Origin: an uncultured Lachnospiraceae bacterium
GTDB taxonomy: Bacteria > Bacillota > Clostridia > Lachnospirales > Lachnospiraceae
Length of the DNA: 13,648 bases
Direction: 5' to 3'
Assembly (NCBI GenBank): GCA_910587955.1
Contig: CAJUNN010000065.1
Span: 1-13,648, forward strand
Position 1 is the stretch's first letter. The number at the start of each line of letters is the position of its first letter. This document shows, piece by piece, positions 6,119-13,648 of this stretch. The translations under genes were made by a program, and so were the position numbers. Under the pieces are notes generated by a model. It had not been told where the DNA came from. It was given only the letters and a program-made list of their open reading frames with translations, and did no database searches.

Positions 6119-8452
6119 ATGGATTTAAATCCAAGGGAAATTGTTTTTCTTCAGTATCTCTCAGAAGAGACCCAGTACAGACCCTTAAGCTATTACGCGC
6201 AGAAGATGAAGGTTACGGTTAGGACCCTGCGGACAGATCTTAAGAATCTGGAGCAATATTTAAAGAGTCTGAATATCAAACTGGAACGGAAAAGCGGACT
6301 GGGAATTTATCTGGGCGGCAGTGCCGGGGAAAAGGCGGCGCTTACTCAGATTTTACAGGCGGACGGCAGACGCAGTCCCTATATGACTCCGGGCGGACGC
6401 CGTCTGGAAATTCTGCGGATGCTGCTGTGGGACGGGGCAAATCATCTTTCGGTTCAAAAACTTTCAGAGCAGTATTTTGTGAGTCCGGCCAGTATTGTAA
6501 ACGATCTGAAATACGTGGAGAAATGGCTGTTTCCGCACGGGCCGGCACTTTTGCGGGATTCCGCGGGGACCAGGCTCCAAGGCAGTGAGGTAGGGATACG
6601 CAGGGCCATGGCTGCTTTTATCGAAGAAAACGGATTTGAAAACGCAGCCCAGCTGCAGGCCTTTGAACCGCAGAAAATCGATCGCATGACGGTGGAAAAC
6701 CTTCGGAATCTTTTTCCGGATCAGGAAATCCGTTTTTTGGAAGGGCTGCTGAATTCTTTGGAAAAGCAGTGCGGCTATGTCATAGGCGAGCCTTACTATT
6801 TAAACCTGCTTACACATTTGCTGATTGTTGTAAAGCGTGTGTCTCTGGGGTACAGGACAGAACGGCTTTCCGGGGAGGAGAGGGGGGAATGGCGCAATAC
6901 GCCCGCGTATAAGTATGCGGAAAAGATGGCGGGAGAAATGGAAGCCTATTTTAATATAGAGATGGGAGAAGAGGAAATCTGCTATATTTACCGGTATTTC
7001 ATTTCCTTTGGAATCGGAACAAATGAGAATCTGGCTGCCGGCTGCCGGCAGACGGGCGACAGGCTGGCTGAAGAAATTATGCGGTGGACCGGGGAGGCCA
7101 TGGCGGCCGATTTTGTCACGGACGGCAACCTTAAAAGCGAACTAAAGCTTTATGTCCGCTCCATGATAAACCGTATCCGGTATAACATACCGATAAAAAA
7201 TAATCTCCTGCCCGGGATACAAAATCTTTATCCGGAGCTTCTTGCATATTTGGAAGGCGTTATCTGGTGCCTGGGCGGTGCTTATGGTTTGGGAAGCGTG
7301 AGCCGGGATGAGACAGCTTATATTTCTATGTATTGCCAGGCCGCTGCCGCCGCATCCCAAAAGCGTCCCAAGGCGCTGATTGTCTGTCAAAGCGGCTATG
7401 GGACATCCCAGGTGCTGATGACGCGGCTTGCCCAGGCTTTTCCTAGTCTGGAAGCGGCCGGCGTAACATCCGTGCGCCTGCTTCGGGAGACAGATTTGTC
7501 GGAGTACAGTTTTTTGATTTCTACGGTACGCCTGCAGGCGCTTCCGATTCCGCATATTGTGATTTCTCCCCTGCTGTCGGAAGCGGATATCAGGAAAATA
7601 CAGGCCTCCGGGCTTCTTGCGGAGAGCGGGAGGGAAGAAGACGGCGGGAAAAGAATCCGGGAGTGGTTTTTTGAAGGGAAATTGGAAGTGCTCCGGGAAC
7701 CGGAATGCTGGTCCGGCTGGGAGGAGAGGGTTTCCCAAGGGAGCCCGGAGGAGTGCCGGCATATATCCGGCGGCTTCTTGGATGTAATACTGATTGGAAA
7801 GGCTGCAAGGACAAAGATGTATCTGTTTCCGGGGAAGGACGGCCGGGGAGAAAAGGCTGTGATTGAGGGACGGTATCCGAAGGACATGCTGCCTCTGCTG
7901 GCAGGCTGTTACCAAATGGCGTCTGCGGGATTTGATTTCTACCGGCTGGATGACTATTACCAGGAGCATGAGTTTCTGCGTTCTGTTCTCCCGGACAGCC
8001 ATATTATCACCGGACGGCATTTTGAAACAAAGGATGAAGTGATAAAAAGCCTGTCGGAGCTTCTGTTCCGGCAGGGAGCAATACCGGATGCGGAAGCGTT
8101 CTGCAGGGATGTGTTTACCAGGGAAATGGAAGGAATTACAGCGATTGAGGAAGATGTAGCCATGCCTCACGGACAGGCCGGGGCAATGTCTTTGGCCATG
8201 GCGGTTCTGCCGTCTCCCGTTTCCTGGGGTGTTTATGAAGGCGAGGTAATCCGGGTGCGGATTGTGGTTCTGTTTGCTGTCCGTTCCAAAGATGTCTCCA
8301 GCCGGAACAGCGACTATTTCAAGGCTCTTTCAATTATCGGCAAAGCTCTGGATTCTTCCGGGAAGCGGGAGAGGCTATTCCATGCGGAGAGCGGAGAAAA
8401 GGCATTGGAACTATTAACCCGTTCTTTGCGGGACAATGAGGAGGAAATATAA
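6119..8452 (+). CDS. PRD-domain PTS-regulated transcription activator (MtlR/ManR type)
   Basis: ATG 6119 (777 aa) lies 8 nt after AAGGTG. Domain order: two winged helix-turn-helix regions (about 6-65 and 95-150), PRD1 (about 190-300), PRD2 (about 320-410), a GatB-like EIIB domain (CQSGYGTS, C423) and a C-terminal EIIA of the fructose/mannitol type (630-770; AMPHG, H684). In this class, PTS components phosphorylate PRD histidines, C423-type cysteines and EIIA histidines to set activity according to sugar supply. PRD1 keeps H233 (LLTHLLIVVKR), but the second PRD1 position and both PRD2 positions are Tyr (Y293, Y345, Y405). The regulator is therefore probably controlled mainly through H233, C423 and H684. 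Its stop abuts the EIIA start (TAAATG), so it is co-translated with the transporter. Confidence 0.9.
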   Translation: MDLNPREIVFLQYLSEETQYRPLSYYAQKMKVTVRTLRTDLKNLEQYLKSLNIKLERKSGLGIYLGGSAGEKAALTQILQADGRRSPYMTPGGRRLEILRMLLWDGANHLSVQKLSEQYFVSPASIVNDLKYVEKWLFPHGPALLRDSAGTRLQGSEVGIRRAMAAFIEENGFENAAQLQAFEPQKIDRMTVENLRNLFPDQEIRFLEGLLNSLEKQCGYVIGEPYYLNLLTHLLIVVKRVSLGYRTERLSGEERGEWRNTPAYKYAEKMAGEMEAYFNIEMGEEEICYIYRYFISFGIGTNENLAAGCRQTGDRLAEEIMRWTGEAMAADFVTDGNLKSELKLYVRSMINRIRYNIPIKNNLLPGIQNLYPELLAYLEGVIWCLGGAYGLGSVSRDETAYISMYCQAAAAASQKRPKALIVCQSGYGTSQVLMTRLAQAFPSLEAAGVTSVRLLRETDLSEYSFLISTVRLQALPIPHIVISPLLSEADIRKIQASGLLAESGREEDGGKRIREWFFEGKLEVLREPECWSGWEERVSQGSPEECRHISGGFLDVILIGKAARTKMYLFPGKDGRGEKAVIEGRYPKDMLPLLAGCYQMASAGFDFYRLDDYYQEHEFLRSVLPDSHIITGRHFETKDEVIKSLSELLFRQGAIPDAEAFCRDVFTREMEGITAIEEDVAMPHGQAGAMSLAMAVLPSPVSWGVYEGEVIRVRIVVLFAVRSKDVSSRNSDYFKALSIIGKALDSSGKRERLFHAESGEKALELLTRSLRDNEEEI

Positions 8453-8857
8453 ATGGTAGAACTTGTAGTTATTACTCATGGGAATCTGGCTTTTGCCCTG
8501 AAGGAAACCAGTGAAATGTTGCTGGGGGAACAAGAGCACATAGCTGTTTTCGGACTGCAGCTGGGAGAAAGCATAGAGGAATTGAGGGATCAAGCAGCAG
8601 AAGCAATCGGGAGGGCGTGCGAGGCAGGAGAGGTGCTTGTGATTACGGATATGATATCGGGCAGTCCTTTTAACATCGCCTGTTCGCTTCTGGAGCGGTA
8701 TTCTTTTGAACATCTGACCGGGATCAATTTCCCGCTCTTTTTGGAAATTTTATCAAACAGGGATGAGCTTTCGGCCCGCGGACTGGTGGAAATGAGCTTG
8801 AACGTGGGCGGTGAAACTATAAAAGATGCAAAAAAATATTTTGAGGAGGTTGAGTGA
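8453..8857 (+). CDS. PTS mannose/fructose/sorbose-family EIIA
   Basis: The product is 134 aa, the usual length for a stand-alone EIIA-Man domain. The active-site histidine is H9 in MVELVVITHGNLA, which accepts phosphate from HPr and passes it to EIIB. VLVITDMISGSPFNIACSL matches the conserved loop (DxxxGSPxN) of the family. The start directly follows the regulator stop and has GAGGAGG as its ribosome binding site. The EIIB start follows the stop with no gap. It is cytosolic and acts as the first dedicated carrier of the transporter. Confidence 0.93.
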   Translation: MVELVVITHGNLAFALKETSEMLLGEQEHIAVFGLQLGESIEELRDQAAEAIGRACEAGEVLVITDMISGSPFNIACSLLERYSFEHLTGINFPLFLEILSNRDELSARGLVEMSLNVGGETIKDAKKYFEEVE

Positions 8858-9334
8858 ATGAAAAACGTGGTGCTGACCCGCATTGATGACCGGCTGATTC
8901 ACGGGCAGGTGGTAACGGGCTGGGTCAAAAAAACGGAATGCAGCCGCATCCTGGTGGTGGATGACCAGGTGGCCAAGGATCCTTTTATGCAGAGGCTTTT
9001 AAAAGCGGCAGCGCCGCCGAAGATGCTTGTAGAAGCCAAGAGTACGGCGGATGCCTCAAAGTGGCTGCTTGAGGAGGAAGAGGCGGGGGAACGCATTCTG
9101 ATTCTGGTGAAGGTGCCGGAGACGGTGGAGGACTTGCAGAAAGCGGGACTTGTGTTTGATGAGGTGATTCTGGGCGGAATGGCGGCAAAAGCGGGAAGAA
9201 AAAAATTTAATAAGAATGTTTCTGCAAGCGAAGAGGAAGTGGCCTGTATGAGGCGCATTATGGAGAAGGGAACAAGGATGGTTTTCCAGCTGGTTCCGGA
9301 TGAAACGCCTGTGGATGTTGCGAAGCTGGTATGA
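8858..9334 (+). CDS. PTS mannose/fructose/sorbose-family EIIB
   Basis: The product is 158 aa. The family signature RIDDRLIHGQVVTGW is near the N-terminus, with the phosphorylated histidine H15. It takes phosphate from EIIA and transfers it to the sugar during uptake through EIIC/EIID. LVVDDQVAKDPFMQRLLKAAAPP and LILVKVPETVEDL match other conserved blocks. The ribosome binding site is TGAGGAGG inside the EIIA end. A 30-nt gap with a new AGGAGGG site precedes EIIC. Confidence 0.94.
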   Translation: MKNVVLTRIDDRLIHGQVVTGWVKKTECSRILVVDDQVAKDPFMQRLLKAAAPPKMLVEAKSTADASKWLLEEEEAGERILILVKVPETVEDLQKAGLVFDEVILGGMAAKAGRKKFNKNVSASEEEVACMRRIMEKGTRMVFQLVPDETPVDVAKLV

Positions 9335-9364
9335 GTTTGAAAAGATTGAAAAGGAGGGTATTAT

Positions 9365-10117
9365 ATGTCTATTGTTCAGGCAATTTTGATTGCACTTGTC
9401 TATTATCTGGGGAGAAGCCCCTTCCTGGCCGGACCGGTGGGATATTATACCATATACCGGCCTGTTATCGGAGGCTGGGTGGTCGGAATTATTTTGGGAG
9501 ATCCGCTGACAGGAATGGCGGTAGGCGCAACCATTAATTTGATGTATATCGGTTTTATTTCCGCAGGAGGGGCGCTGCCCGGGGATATGTGCCTGGCCGG
9601 GATTCTAGGTACTGCCCTTGCGGTTTCCGGCGGAATTACAACAGAGGCCGCCCTTGCCCTGGCTGTTCCCATCGGTCTCATCGGAACGATCATCTGGCAG
9701 GGAAAAATGACGGTAAATTCTCTTTTCGCCCATGTGGCAGACAAAGCTGCGGAGAAAGGAGATCCGGGAGCCGTATGGATTGGCGACGTACTGCTTCCCC
9801 AGCTGTTCTTGTTCCTGCTCACGGCGGTTCCCTGTTTCCTGGCAGCTTACTTTGGCTCTCAGGCAGTGGAAGGAATCATTGCCGTGCTGGGAGGAAAAAT
9901 ACTCAGCGTACTTACAAGCATCGGTTCCATGATGCCGGCCCTCGGAATTGCACTGAACCTGAAGGCCATTTACAAAGGCGACGCCAAGATTTTCTTCTTC
10001 GTAGGATTTATGCTTCTGGTATACTTTGAGCTCAGCATGATCGCCATTGGATTGCTTGGCTTGGTCATGGCAGTTATTTACATGCAGATCACTTCGAAAC
10101 AAAAGGAGGCGGAATAA
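9365..10117 (+). CDS. PTS mannose/fructose/sorbose-family EIIC
   Basis: The product is 250 aa, with several membrane helices, and is an integral membrane component of the sugar channel. The family block RPVIGGWVVGIILGDPLTG and the following GATINLMYIGFISAGGALPGD are clear. ATG 9365 follows AAGGAGGG at good spacing. The C-terminus is short and charged (TSKQKEAE). EIID begins 2 nt after the stop, as usual for this subunit pair. Confidence 0.93.
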   Translation: MSIVQAILIALVYYLGRSPFLAGPVGYYTIYRPVIGGWVVGIILGDPLTGMAVGATINLMYIGFISAGGALPGDMCLAGILGTALAVSGGITTEAALALAVPIGLIGTIIWQGKMTVNSLFAHVADKAAEKGDPGAVWIGDVLLPQLFLFLLTAVPCFLAAYFGSQAVEGIIAVLGGKILSVLTSIGSMMPALGIALNLKAIYKGDAKIFFFVGFMLLVYFELSMIAIGLLGLVMAVIYMQITSKQKEAE

Positions 10118-10119
10118 CC

Positions 10120-10935
10120 ATGGAAAAAAAGAAACTCTCGAAAAAAGCCGTATTCGGCGCTTATATCCGCTGGCTGTTTTTGAATCAGTCCAACTATAGC
10201 TATGAACGTTATATGGGAACCGGCTTTTTACATGCCATGAATCCGGTGGTAAAAGAACTTTACAAAGACGATGCAGAAGGACGGAAAGAGGTAATGAAAC
10301 GCCATTCGGGATTTTTTAACTGCGAACCCTGCCTGGCATCTCCCATTGTGGGCCTGACGGTAGCCATGGAAGAGCAGAAAGCCTCCGGAGAGGCACTGGA
10401 TGAGGATGCCATTACCTCCATCAAAACAGGACTTATGGGTCCTGCCAGCGGAATCGGCGATACCTTGATCCAGGGAGTAATTGTACCGCTCTTGCTGGCG
10501 ATGTGCATTGACTTTTCCGCAGACGGGAATATTGCAGGCCCGGTGCTGTACTGCCTTGTAATTACGGGGATTATTCTGGTGATTTCCTATTTCGGATTCA
10601 TGATGGGATATAGGAAAGGATCGGATGCCCTGATGGATATGCTGGAAAGCGGCGTCATCAATAAAGTGATTTCCGGAGCCGGAATCATGGGCTGCGTGGT
10701 GCTTGGAGCCCTGGTGGCAAAGTATGTGGGGCTTTCCTGCAAAATAGGAATTCCCTACGGGGAAGAGGTATTCAGTATCCAGACACAGCTCTTTGACGTG
10801 CTGCTTCCGAAAATGCTGCCCCTGGCACTTACCATGGGAGTGATGAAGCTGCTGGACAAGGGAAAGAAGCCCATGTACATTATGCTGGTTATGGTGGCGG
10901 CGGGCACTGTGCTGGGGCTGCTTGGAATTATCTAG
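10120..10935 (+). CDS. PTS mannose/fructose/sorbose-family EIID
   Basis: The product is 271 aa. A cytosolic N-terminus with the family motif NYERM-like NYSYERYMGTGF is followed by HSGFFNCEP and GLMGPASGIGDTLIQG, hallmarks of EIID; the latter is usually GPLAGIGDS in relatives. Four to five membrane helices lie in the C-terminal half. EIID forms the translocating complex with EIIC. The ribosome binding site AAAGGAGG lies in the end of EIIC. The stop is followed by a 28-nt gap carrying the site for the dehydrogenase gene. Confidence 0.93.
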   Translation: MEKKKLSKKAVFGAYIRWLFLNQSNYSYERYMGTGFLHAMNPVVKELYKDDAEGRKEVMKRHSGFFNCEPCLASPIVGLTVAMEEQKASGEALDEDAITSIKTGLMGPASGIGDTLIQGVIVPLLLAMCIDFSADGNIAGPVLYCLVITGIILVISYFGFMMGYRKGSDALMDMLESGVINKVISGAGIMGCVVLGALVAKYVGLSCKIGIPYGEEVFSIQTQLFDVLLPKMLPLALTMGVMKLLDKGKKPMYIMLVMVAAGTVLGLLGII

Positions 10936-10963
10936 GAAAAAACTTATGAGGAGGAATATGAAA

Positions 10964-12121
10964 ATGACGGTCTCAAATTTCGGCGCTGCTTTCTATACGA
11001 TCGGCGACGGCAGTATAGAAAAGCTGCGGGAGTATCAAAATGAGCGTGTGGGACTGGTGGTGGATGAAAATATTGTGAAAGCCCTTGGCCTCGATCAGGT
11101 GCTTTACCGGGATATTTTTGCAGATACCGAATACCGGGTGCTTTGCAATGTACCTGCAGAACCGACCATTGCCATGCTGGAGGAACCCATCCGGGAGACC
11201 CGGAAATTTGACCCGGACCGGATTATAGGAATTGGCGGCGGTGCCGTGATGGACACGGCAAAAGCCCTCTGGGTATTTGCAGAGTGCCCGGACTTGACCT
11301 GGGATCAGGCTTTGAAACCATACCAGGTGCCCAAAACGGACGGGCGGATCAAGCTTACGGTAGTGCCTACTACCAGCGGGACCGGCTCGGAGACTACCGG
11401 ATGCTCGGTTTTGAAGGACAAAGACAATCGGAAGCGCATGATTCTTTCCAAGGAAATCATTCCATCGGAAGCAATTCTGGATTTTACGCTGCTGCGCAGC
11501 CTGCCGCTGAAGAATATTGCTTATTCCGGGACGGACGCTCTGGCCCATGCACTGGAAGCTGCCGTTTCCCTGCGCAGTAATTCCCTGGTGAGGGAGATCT
11601 GCATCCAGGCGGCGGTTGTGATTCTCAAAAATCTGCGCCTTTCCTATGAAGGGGATTTGAAAGCCCGCGAGAAAGTACATATTGCGGCCTCCATGGCGGG
11701 AATGGGAATTGGAAATGCCGGAACCGGCATGGCTCACGGCATGGATCAGGCAGGGGGAGATTTTCATCTGCCCCACGGGCTGATGACCGGGCTGGCGCTG
11801 CCGTATACCATGCAGTATCTGATGCCGCAGCCGGTTTATACGGAAGTAGCGGAGCAGCTGGGCTATAAGGGAACGGACGAGGAAAAACAGAAGCGCCTGA
11901 TTGGGGAAATATTTGACATGTACAAAGCAATAGGTATGCCGGTGACATTAAAAGAGGCGGATGTTCCAAAGGAAGGGTATCTGGGCAGAATTTCCTCCTA
12001 TGTTGAGCGGGCGCTGCCGGATGCAAATATAAAAAATTGTCCCAAAGATCCGGCCCGGGAAGAGCTGGAGCGGCTATATGAGGCATTTTACACAGGCATG
12101 TATGAGAGAAAGGATGGATAG
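10964..12121 (+). CDS. iron-containing alcohol dehydrogenase family oxidoreductase
   Basis: I chose ATG 10964 (385 aa, MTVSNFGAAF) because GAGGAGG at 10948-10954 is 9 nt away; ATG 10958 is too close and the upstream TTG at 10922 lies in EIID. The NAD(P)-binding part has GIGGGAVMDTAKA (about 89-101) and PTTSGTGSETT (136-145). The metal site reads D191 and H195 (GTDALAHALEA), H258 (GMAHG) and H271 (LPHG), matching the Fe-binding set. At the position of the second His of the usual HAMAH motif there is Gln262. Enzymes of the family interconvert aldehydes or ketones with alcohols using NAD(P)H. Here the substrate is probably derived from the PTS sugar. The next gene starts 2 nt after the stop. Confidence 0.92.
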   Translation: MTVSNFGAAFYTIGDGSIEKLREYQNERVGLVVDENIVKALGLDQVLYRDIFADTEYRVLCNVPAEPTIAMLEEPIRETRKFDPDRIIGIGGGAVMDTAKALWVFAECPDLTWDQALKPYQVPKTDGRIKLTVVPTTSGTGSETTGCSVLKDKDNRKRMILSKEIIPSEAILDFTLLRSLPLKNIAYSGTDALAHALEAAVSLRSNSLVREICIQAAVVILKNLRLSYEGDLKAREKVHIAASMAGMGIGNAGTGMAHGMDQAGGDFHLPHGLMTGLALPYTMQYLMPQPVYTEVAEQLGYKGTDEEKQKRLIGEIFDMYKAIGMPVTLKEADVPKEGYLGRISSYVERALPDANIKNCPKDPAREELERLYEAFYTGMYERKDG

Positions 12122-12123
12122 CC

Positions 12124-13173
12124 ATGAGCGAGAAAATGGAAGTGCTGGCGATTACGGACAGCCATCGGTGTGAGGTGCGCACGGTGACGCGGCCCCAGCC
12201 GGGAGCGGGGGAGGTTTTGATTAAAATAGACGGCTGTGCATTGTGTACTTACGAGCAGAGGATGTTCACCCGGCAGGCGCCTACGCCTCTTCCTGTAGTA
12301 GGGGGCCACGAAATTGCGGGTGAAATTGCAGGAACCGGAAGCGGCGTCAGCCCGGAAGAATATCCGGTGGGGAAAAAGGTGGCGGTGCGCCTGATCAGCA
12401 GCTGCGGAAAATGTTATTTCTGCCGGCGCGGGGAAGAAAATCTCTGTGCGGCTATCAGCGCAGGAAAGAGCAGGCAGTCGGAAATTCCCGGATCCGGCGG
12501 GCTGGGACAATATGTGGCAGTTCCCGTGGGGAAGGTATGGGAAATTCCGCAGGATCTTCCGGTGGAACAGGCGGTATTTGCAGAACCCCTGGCATGTGTG
12601 CTGAACAGCATTGAGAAAGGGCAGATACAGCTGGGGGATGATGCGGTAGTGATTGGCGGAGGCATTATGGGAATGCTGCATGTGATGTGTGCAAAGCTTT
12701 CCGGGGCGCGGGTTACGCTTTCGGAGCCGGACCCGGAACGCCGCAGGCTTGCAGAGGAGCTGGGCTGTGATTTTACCGTAAATCCCTTGGAAACGGATCC
12801 GGCTGTTTTTCTTAAGAGTATAACAAAGGGGCTTGGGGCAGAAGCGGTTTTCAATACAACTCCTATTTCGGCAGTGGCGGCCCAGGCAGTCAGCATGGCC
12901 GCTCCCATGGGGCGGGTGGTCATGTACTCCTCCCAGCATCCGGATCATCCGGTAGAGATAAGCCCCAACTGGCTGCACAAGACAGAGACCGTAATCACCG
13001 GGGCCGTAAGTCCCAGCATCCGCTCTTTTGACCGGGCCGTAAATCTGATTTCCAAAGGGCTGATTGACACCGGCAAACTGGTATCCGGCGTATTTGATTA
13101 CCGCGACGGAACAGAAGCCTTTGAAGCGGCTATCCGCCCGGATACCTTCCGCATTGTGGTGAGATTTTCGTAA
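12124..13173 (+). CDS. zinc-dependent alcohol/polyol dehydrogenase (MDR family)
   Basis: The product is 349 aa, a typical length for the medium-chain dehydrogenase family. Catalytic zinc ligands are C41 (in GCALCTYE, replacing the usual GICGSD), H62-E63 (GGHE) and probably E154 (FAEPLAC). Four cysteines for structural zinc are present at C94, C97, C100 and C108. The Rossmann fold has VIGGGIMG (176-183) followed by an acidic residue pattern (SEPDPERR), suggesting NAD preference. Relatives include sorbitol, threonine and sugar-phosphate dehydrogenases. With the PTS it may oxidise a phosphorylated polyol or reduce a ketose phosphate. The start is ATG 12124 with AAGGATGG upstream. Its stop overlaps the next start by one base (TAATG). 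Confidence 0.92.
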   Translation: MSEKMEVLAITDSHRCEVRTVTRPQPGAGEVLIKIDGCALCTYEQRMFTRQAPTPLPVVGGHEIAGEIAGTGSGVSPEEYPVGKKVAVRLISSCGKCYFCRRGEENLCAAISAGKSRQSEIPGSGGLGQYVAVPVGKVWEIPQDLPVEQAVFAEPLACVLNSIEKGQIQLGDDAVVIGGGIMGMLHVMCAKLSGARVTLSEPDPERRRLAEELGCDFTVNPLETDPAVFLKSITKGLGAEAVFNTTPISAVAAQAVSMAAPMGRVVMYSSQHPDHPVEISPNWLHKTETVITGAVSPSIRSFDRAVNLISKGLIDTGKLVSGVFDYRDGTEAFEAAIRPDTFRIVVRFS

Positions 13174-13439
13174 TGCGCGGACAGCTATTGAGGGTCAAAG
13201 CGGTAGAAGGGCTGCATGTGGGTCCCTGCTATGAATTGTCCAGGCAGGCAAAGCGTCATCCATGCAGGATTACGGTAAAGACAAGGCGGGGAAGGTTTGA
13301 TGCAAAGTCCGGCCTTCAGTTATTGGAGGCAGGCATGGAGCCCGGAGAACGCGTGGAGCTCTGCTTTGACGGATCGGGAGAAGAAGAGGCGGAGGCTGCC
13401 CTGGAGTGCTTTGTATTACGATACTTTGAGAGTGAATGA
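13173..13439 (+). CDS. HPr-family phosphocarrier-like protein, divergent
   Basis: The product is 88 aa, the normal HPr length. It aligns across HPr: His15 is in GLHVGPC (canonical GIHARPA) and Ser46 is in DAKSGLQLL (canonical LKSIMGVMSL). The phosphorylatable His15 and the kinase target Ser46 both fall at their exact positions. Arg17, which supports phosphotransfer in HPr, is Gly, and the hydrophobic patch after Ser46 (IMGVMSL) is changed to GLQLLEA. The gene is the last of the operon and its start overlaps the dehydrogenase stop. It could be a dedicated carrier for this PTS or a regulatory paralogue. The stop is followed at once by a 102-bp tandem repeat, with no terminator seen. Confidence 0.85.
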   Translation: MRGQLLRVKAVEGLHVGPCYELSRQAKRHPCRITVKTRRGRFDAKSGLQLLEAGMEPGERVELCFDGSGEEEAEAALECFVLRYFESE

Positions 13440-13445
13440 GCAGCA

Positions 13446-13648
13446 GCTTCAAAGGGAGGCTGCGGAACTGAAATCAGCAGAATCCCGAAGAAAGCCCCAG
13501 AAGAATTTGCAGACGCAAAAGCGGCGGCAAATCCTTCTAAGGAAAGGGCTTCAAAGGGAGGCTGCGGAACTAAAATCAGCAGATTCCCGAAAGAAGCCCC
13601 AGAAGAATTTGCAGACGCAAAAGCGGCGGCAAATCCTTCTAAGGAAAG
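13446..13648 (+). repeat. 102-bp direct tandem repeat, two copies, runs off window
   Basis: Copy 1 is 13446-13547 and copy 2 is 13548-13648, cut by the window end. The copies differ at only four bases (G to A, A to T, and an adjacent GA/AG pair). No partial copy lies upstream. The unit length is a multiple of three. The frame from GTG 13432 stays open to the end (QLQREAAELKSA-type, very basic). The HPr frame beyond its TGA is also open (ASKGGCGTEIS-type). It is therefore unclear whether the repeat is coding. Confidence 0.9.

Noticed and set aside
7142..8170. Long open frame on the minus strand (342 codons)
   Set aside because: It is antisense to the PRD regulator, whose domains are unmistakable. 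The translation is rich in His, Arg and Pro without any motif, which is typical of a shadow of GC-biased coding DNA.
10973..11776. Minus-strand open frame of 267 codons
   Set aside because: It lies antisense to the iron-type dehydrogenase, with no ribosome binding site or recognisable protein features.
12088..12978. Minus-strand open frame of 296 codons
   Set aside because: It lies antisense to the zinc-type dehydrogenase and has low-complexity His/Arg/Pro composition.
13436..13471. ATG start overlapping the HPr-like stop
   Set aside because: The frame closes after 11 codons at a TGA inside the first repeat copy, and the second copy has a TAA at the same place.

Overview
The window looks like a chromosomal segment from a Gram-positive clostridial bacterium, most likely of the Lachnospiraceae type. 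This is an inference from the strong AGGAGG ribosome binding sites, the frequent TTG/GTG starts, moderate-GC coding sequence with AT-rich spacers, and the gene families present. All supported genes are on the + strand.

Region 1 (1-2931) holds membrane and accessory genes. A 5'-truncated CPBP-family (CAAX/Abi) intramembrane protease is followed by two very small single-pass membrane peptides (48 and 42 aa). The second peptide overlaps a second CPBP protease by ATGA. Next come a GNAT acetyltransferase with a YoaP-like thioredoxin-fold tail and a 54-aa ORF of unknown function. The first kilobase is visibly more AT-rich than the rest.

Region 2 (2945-4528) is a damage-tolerance unit. A Y-family DNA polymerase (DinB/Pol IV type, with a clamp-binding QLSIF motif) has its own promoter. 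One LexA-box-like palindrome lies between -35 and -10, and a second, better one lies at the start codon. A 103-aa protein overlaps the 3' end of dinB by 80 nt.

Region 3 (4587-5931) is a two-gene unit: an SPFH/band-7 membrane protein and a 67-aa ribbon-helix-helix-like protein. It has a near-consensus promoter with a 10+6+10 palindrome centred on the -10, and a terminator hairpin at the end.

Region 4 (6051-13439) is a tightly packed sugar-uptake operon. It encodes a PRD/EIIB/EIIA transcription regulator, mannose-family PTS subunits EIIA, EIIB, EIIC and EIID, an iron-type alcohol dehydrogenase, a zinc-type alcohol dehydrogenase and an HPr-like protein. The likely logic is that the substrate is phosphorylated on entry and then oxidised or reduced by the two dehydrogenases. 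The substrate cannot be named from sequence. Two parts are unusual. Three of the four PRD histidine positions of the regulator are tyrosine. The HPr-like protein keeps His15 and Ser46 but has Gly in place of Arg17.

Region 5 (13446-13648) is a 102-bp direct tandem repeat that starts just after the HPr-like stop and runs off the window. No rRNA, tRNA, CRISPR array, transposase or prophage gene was seen.
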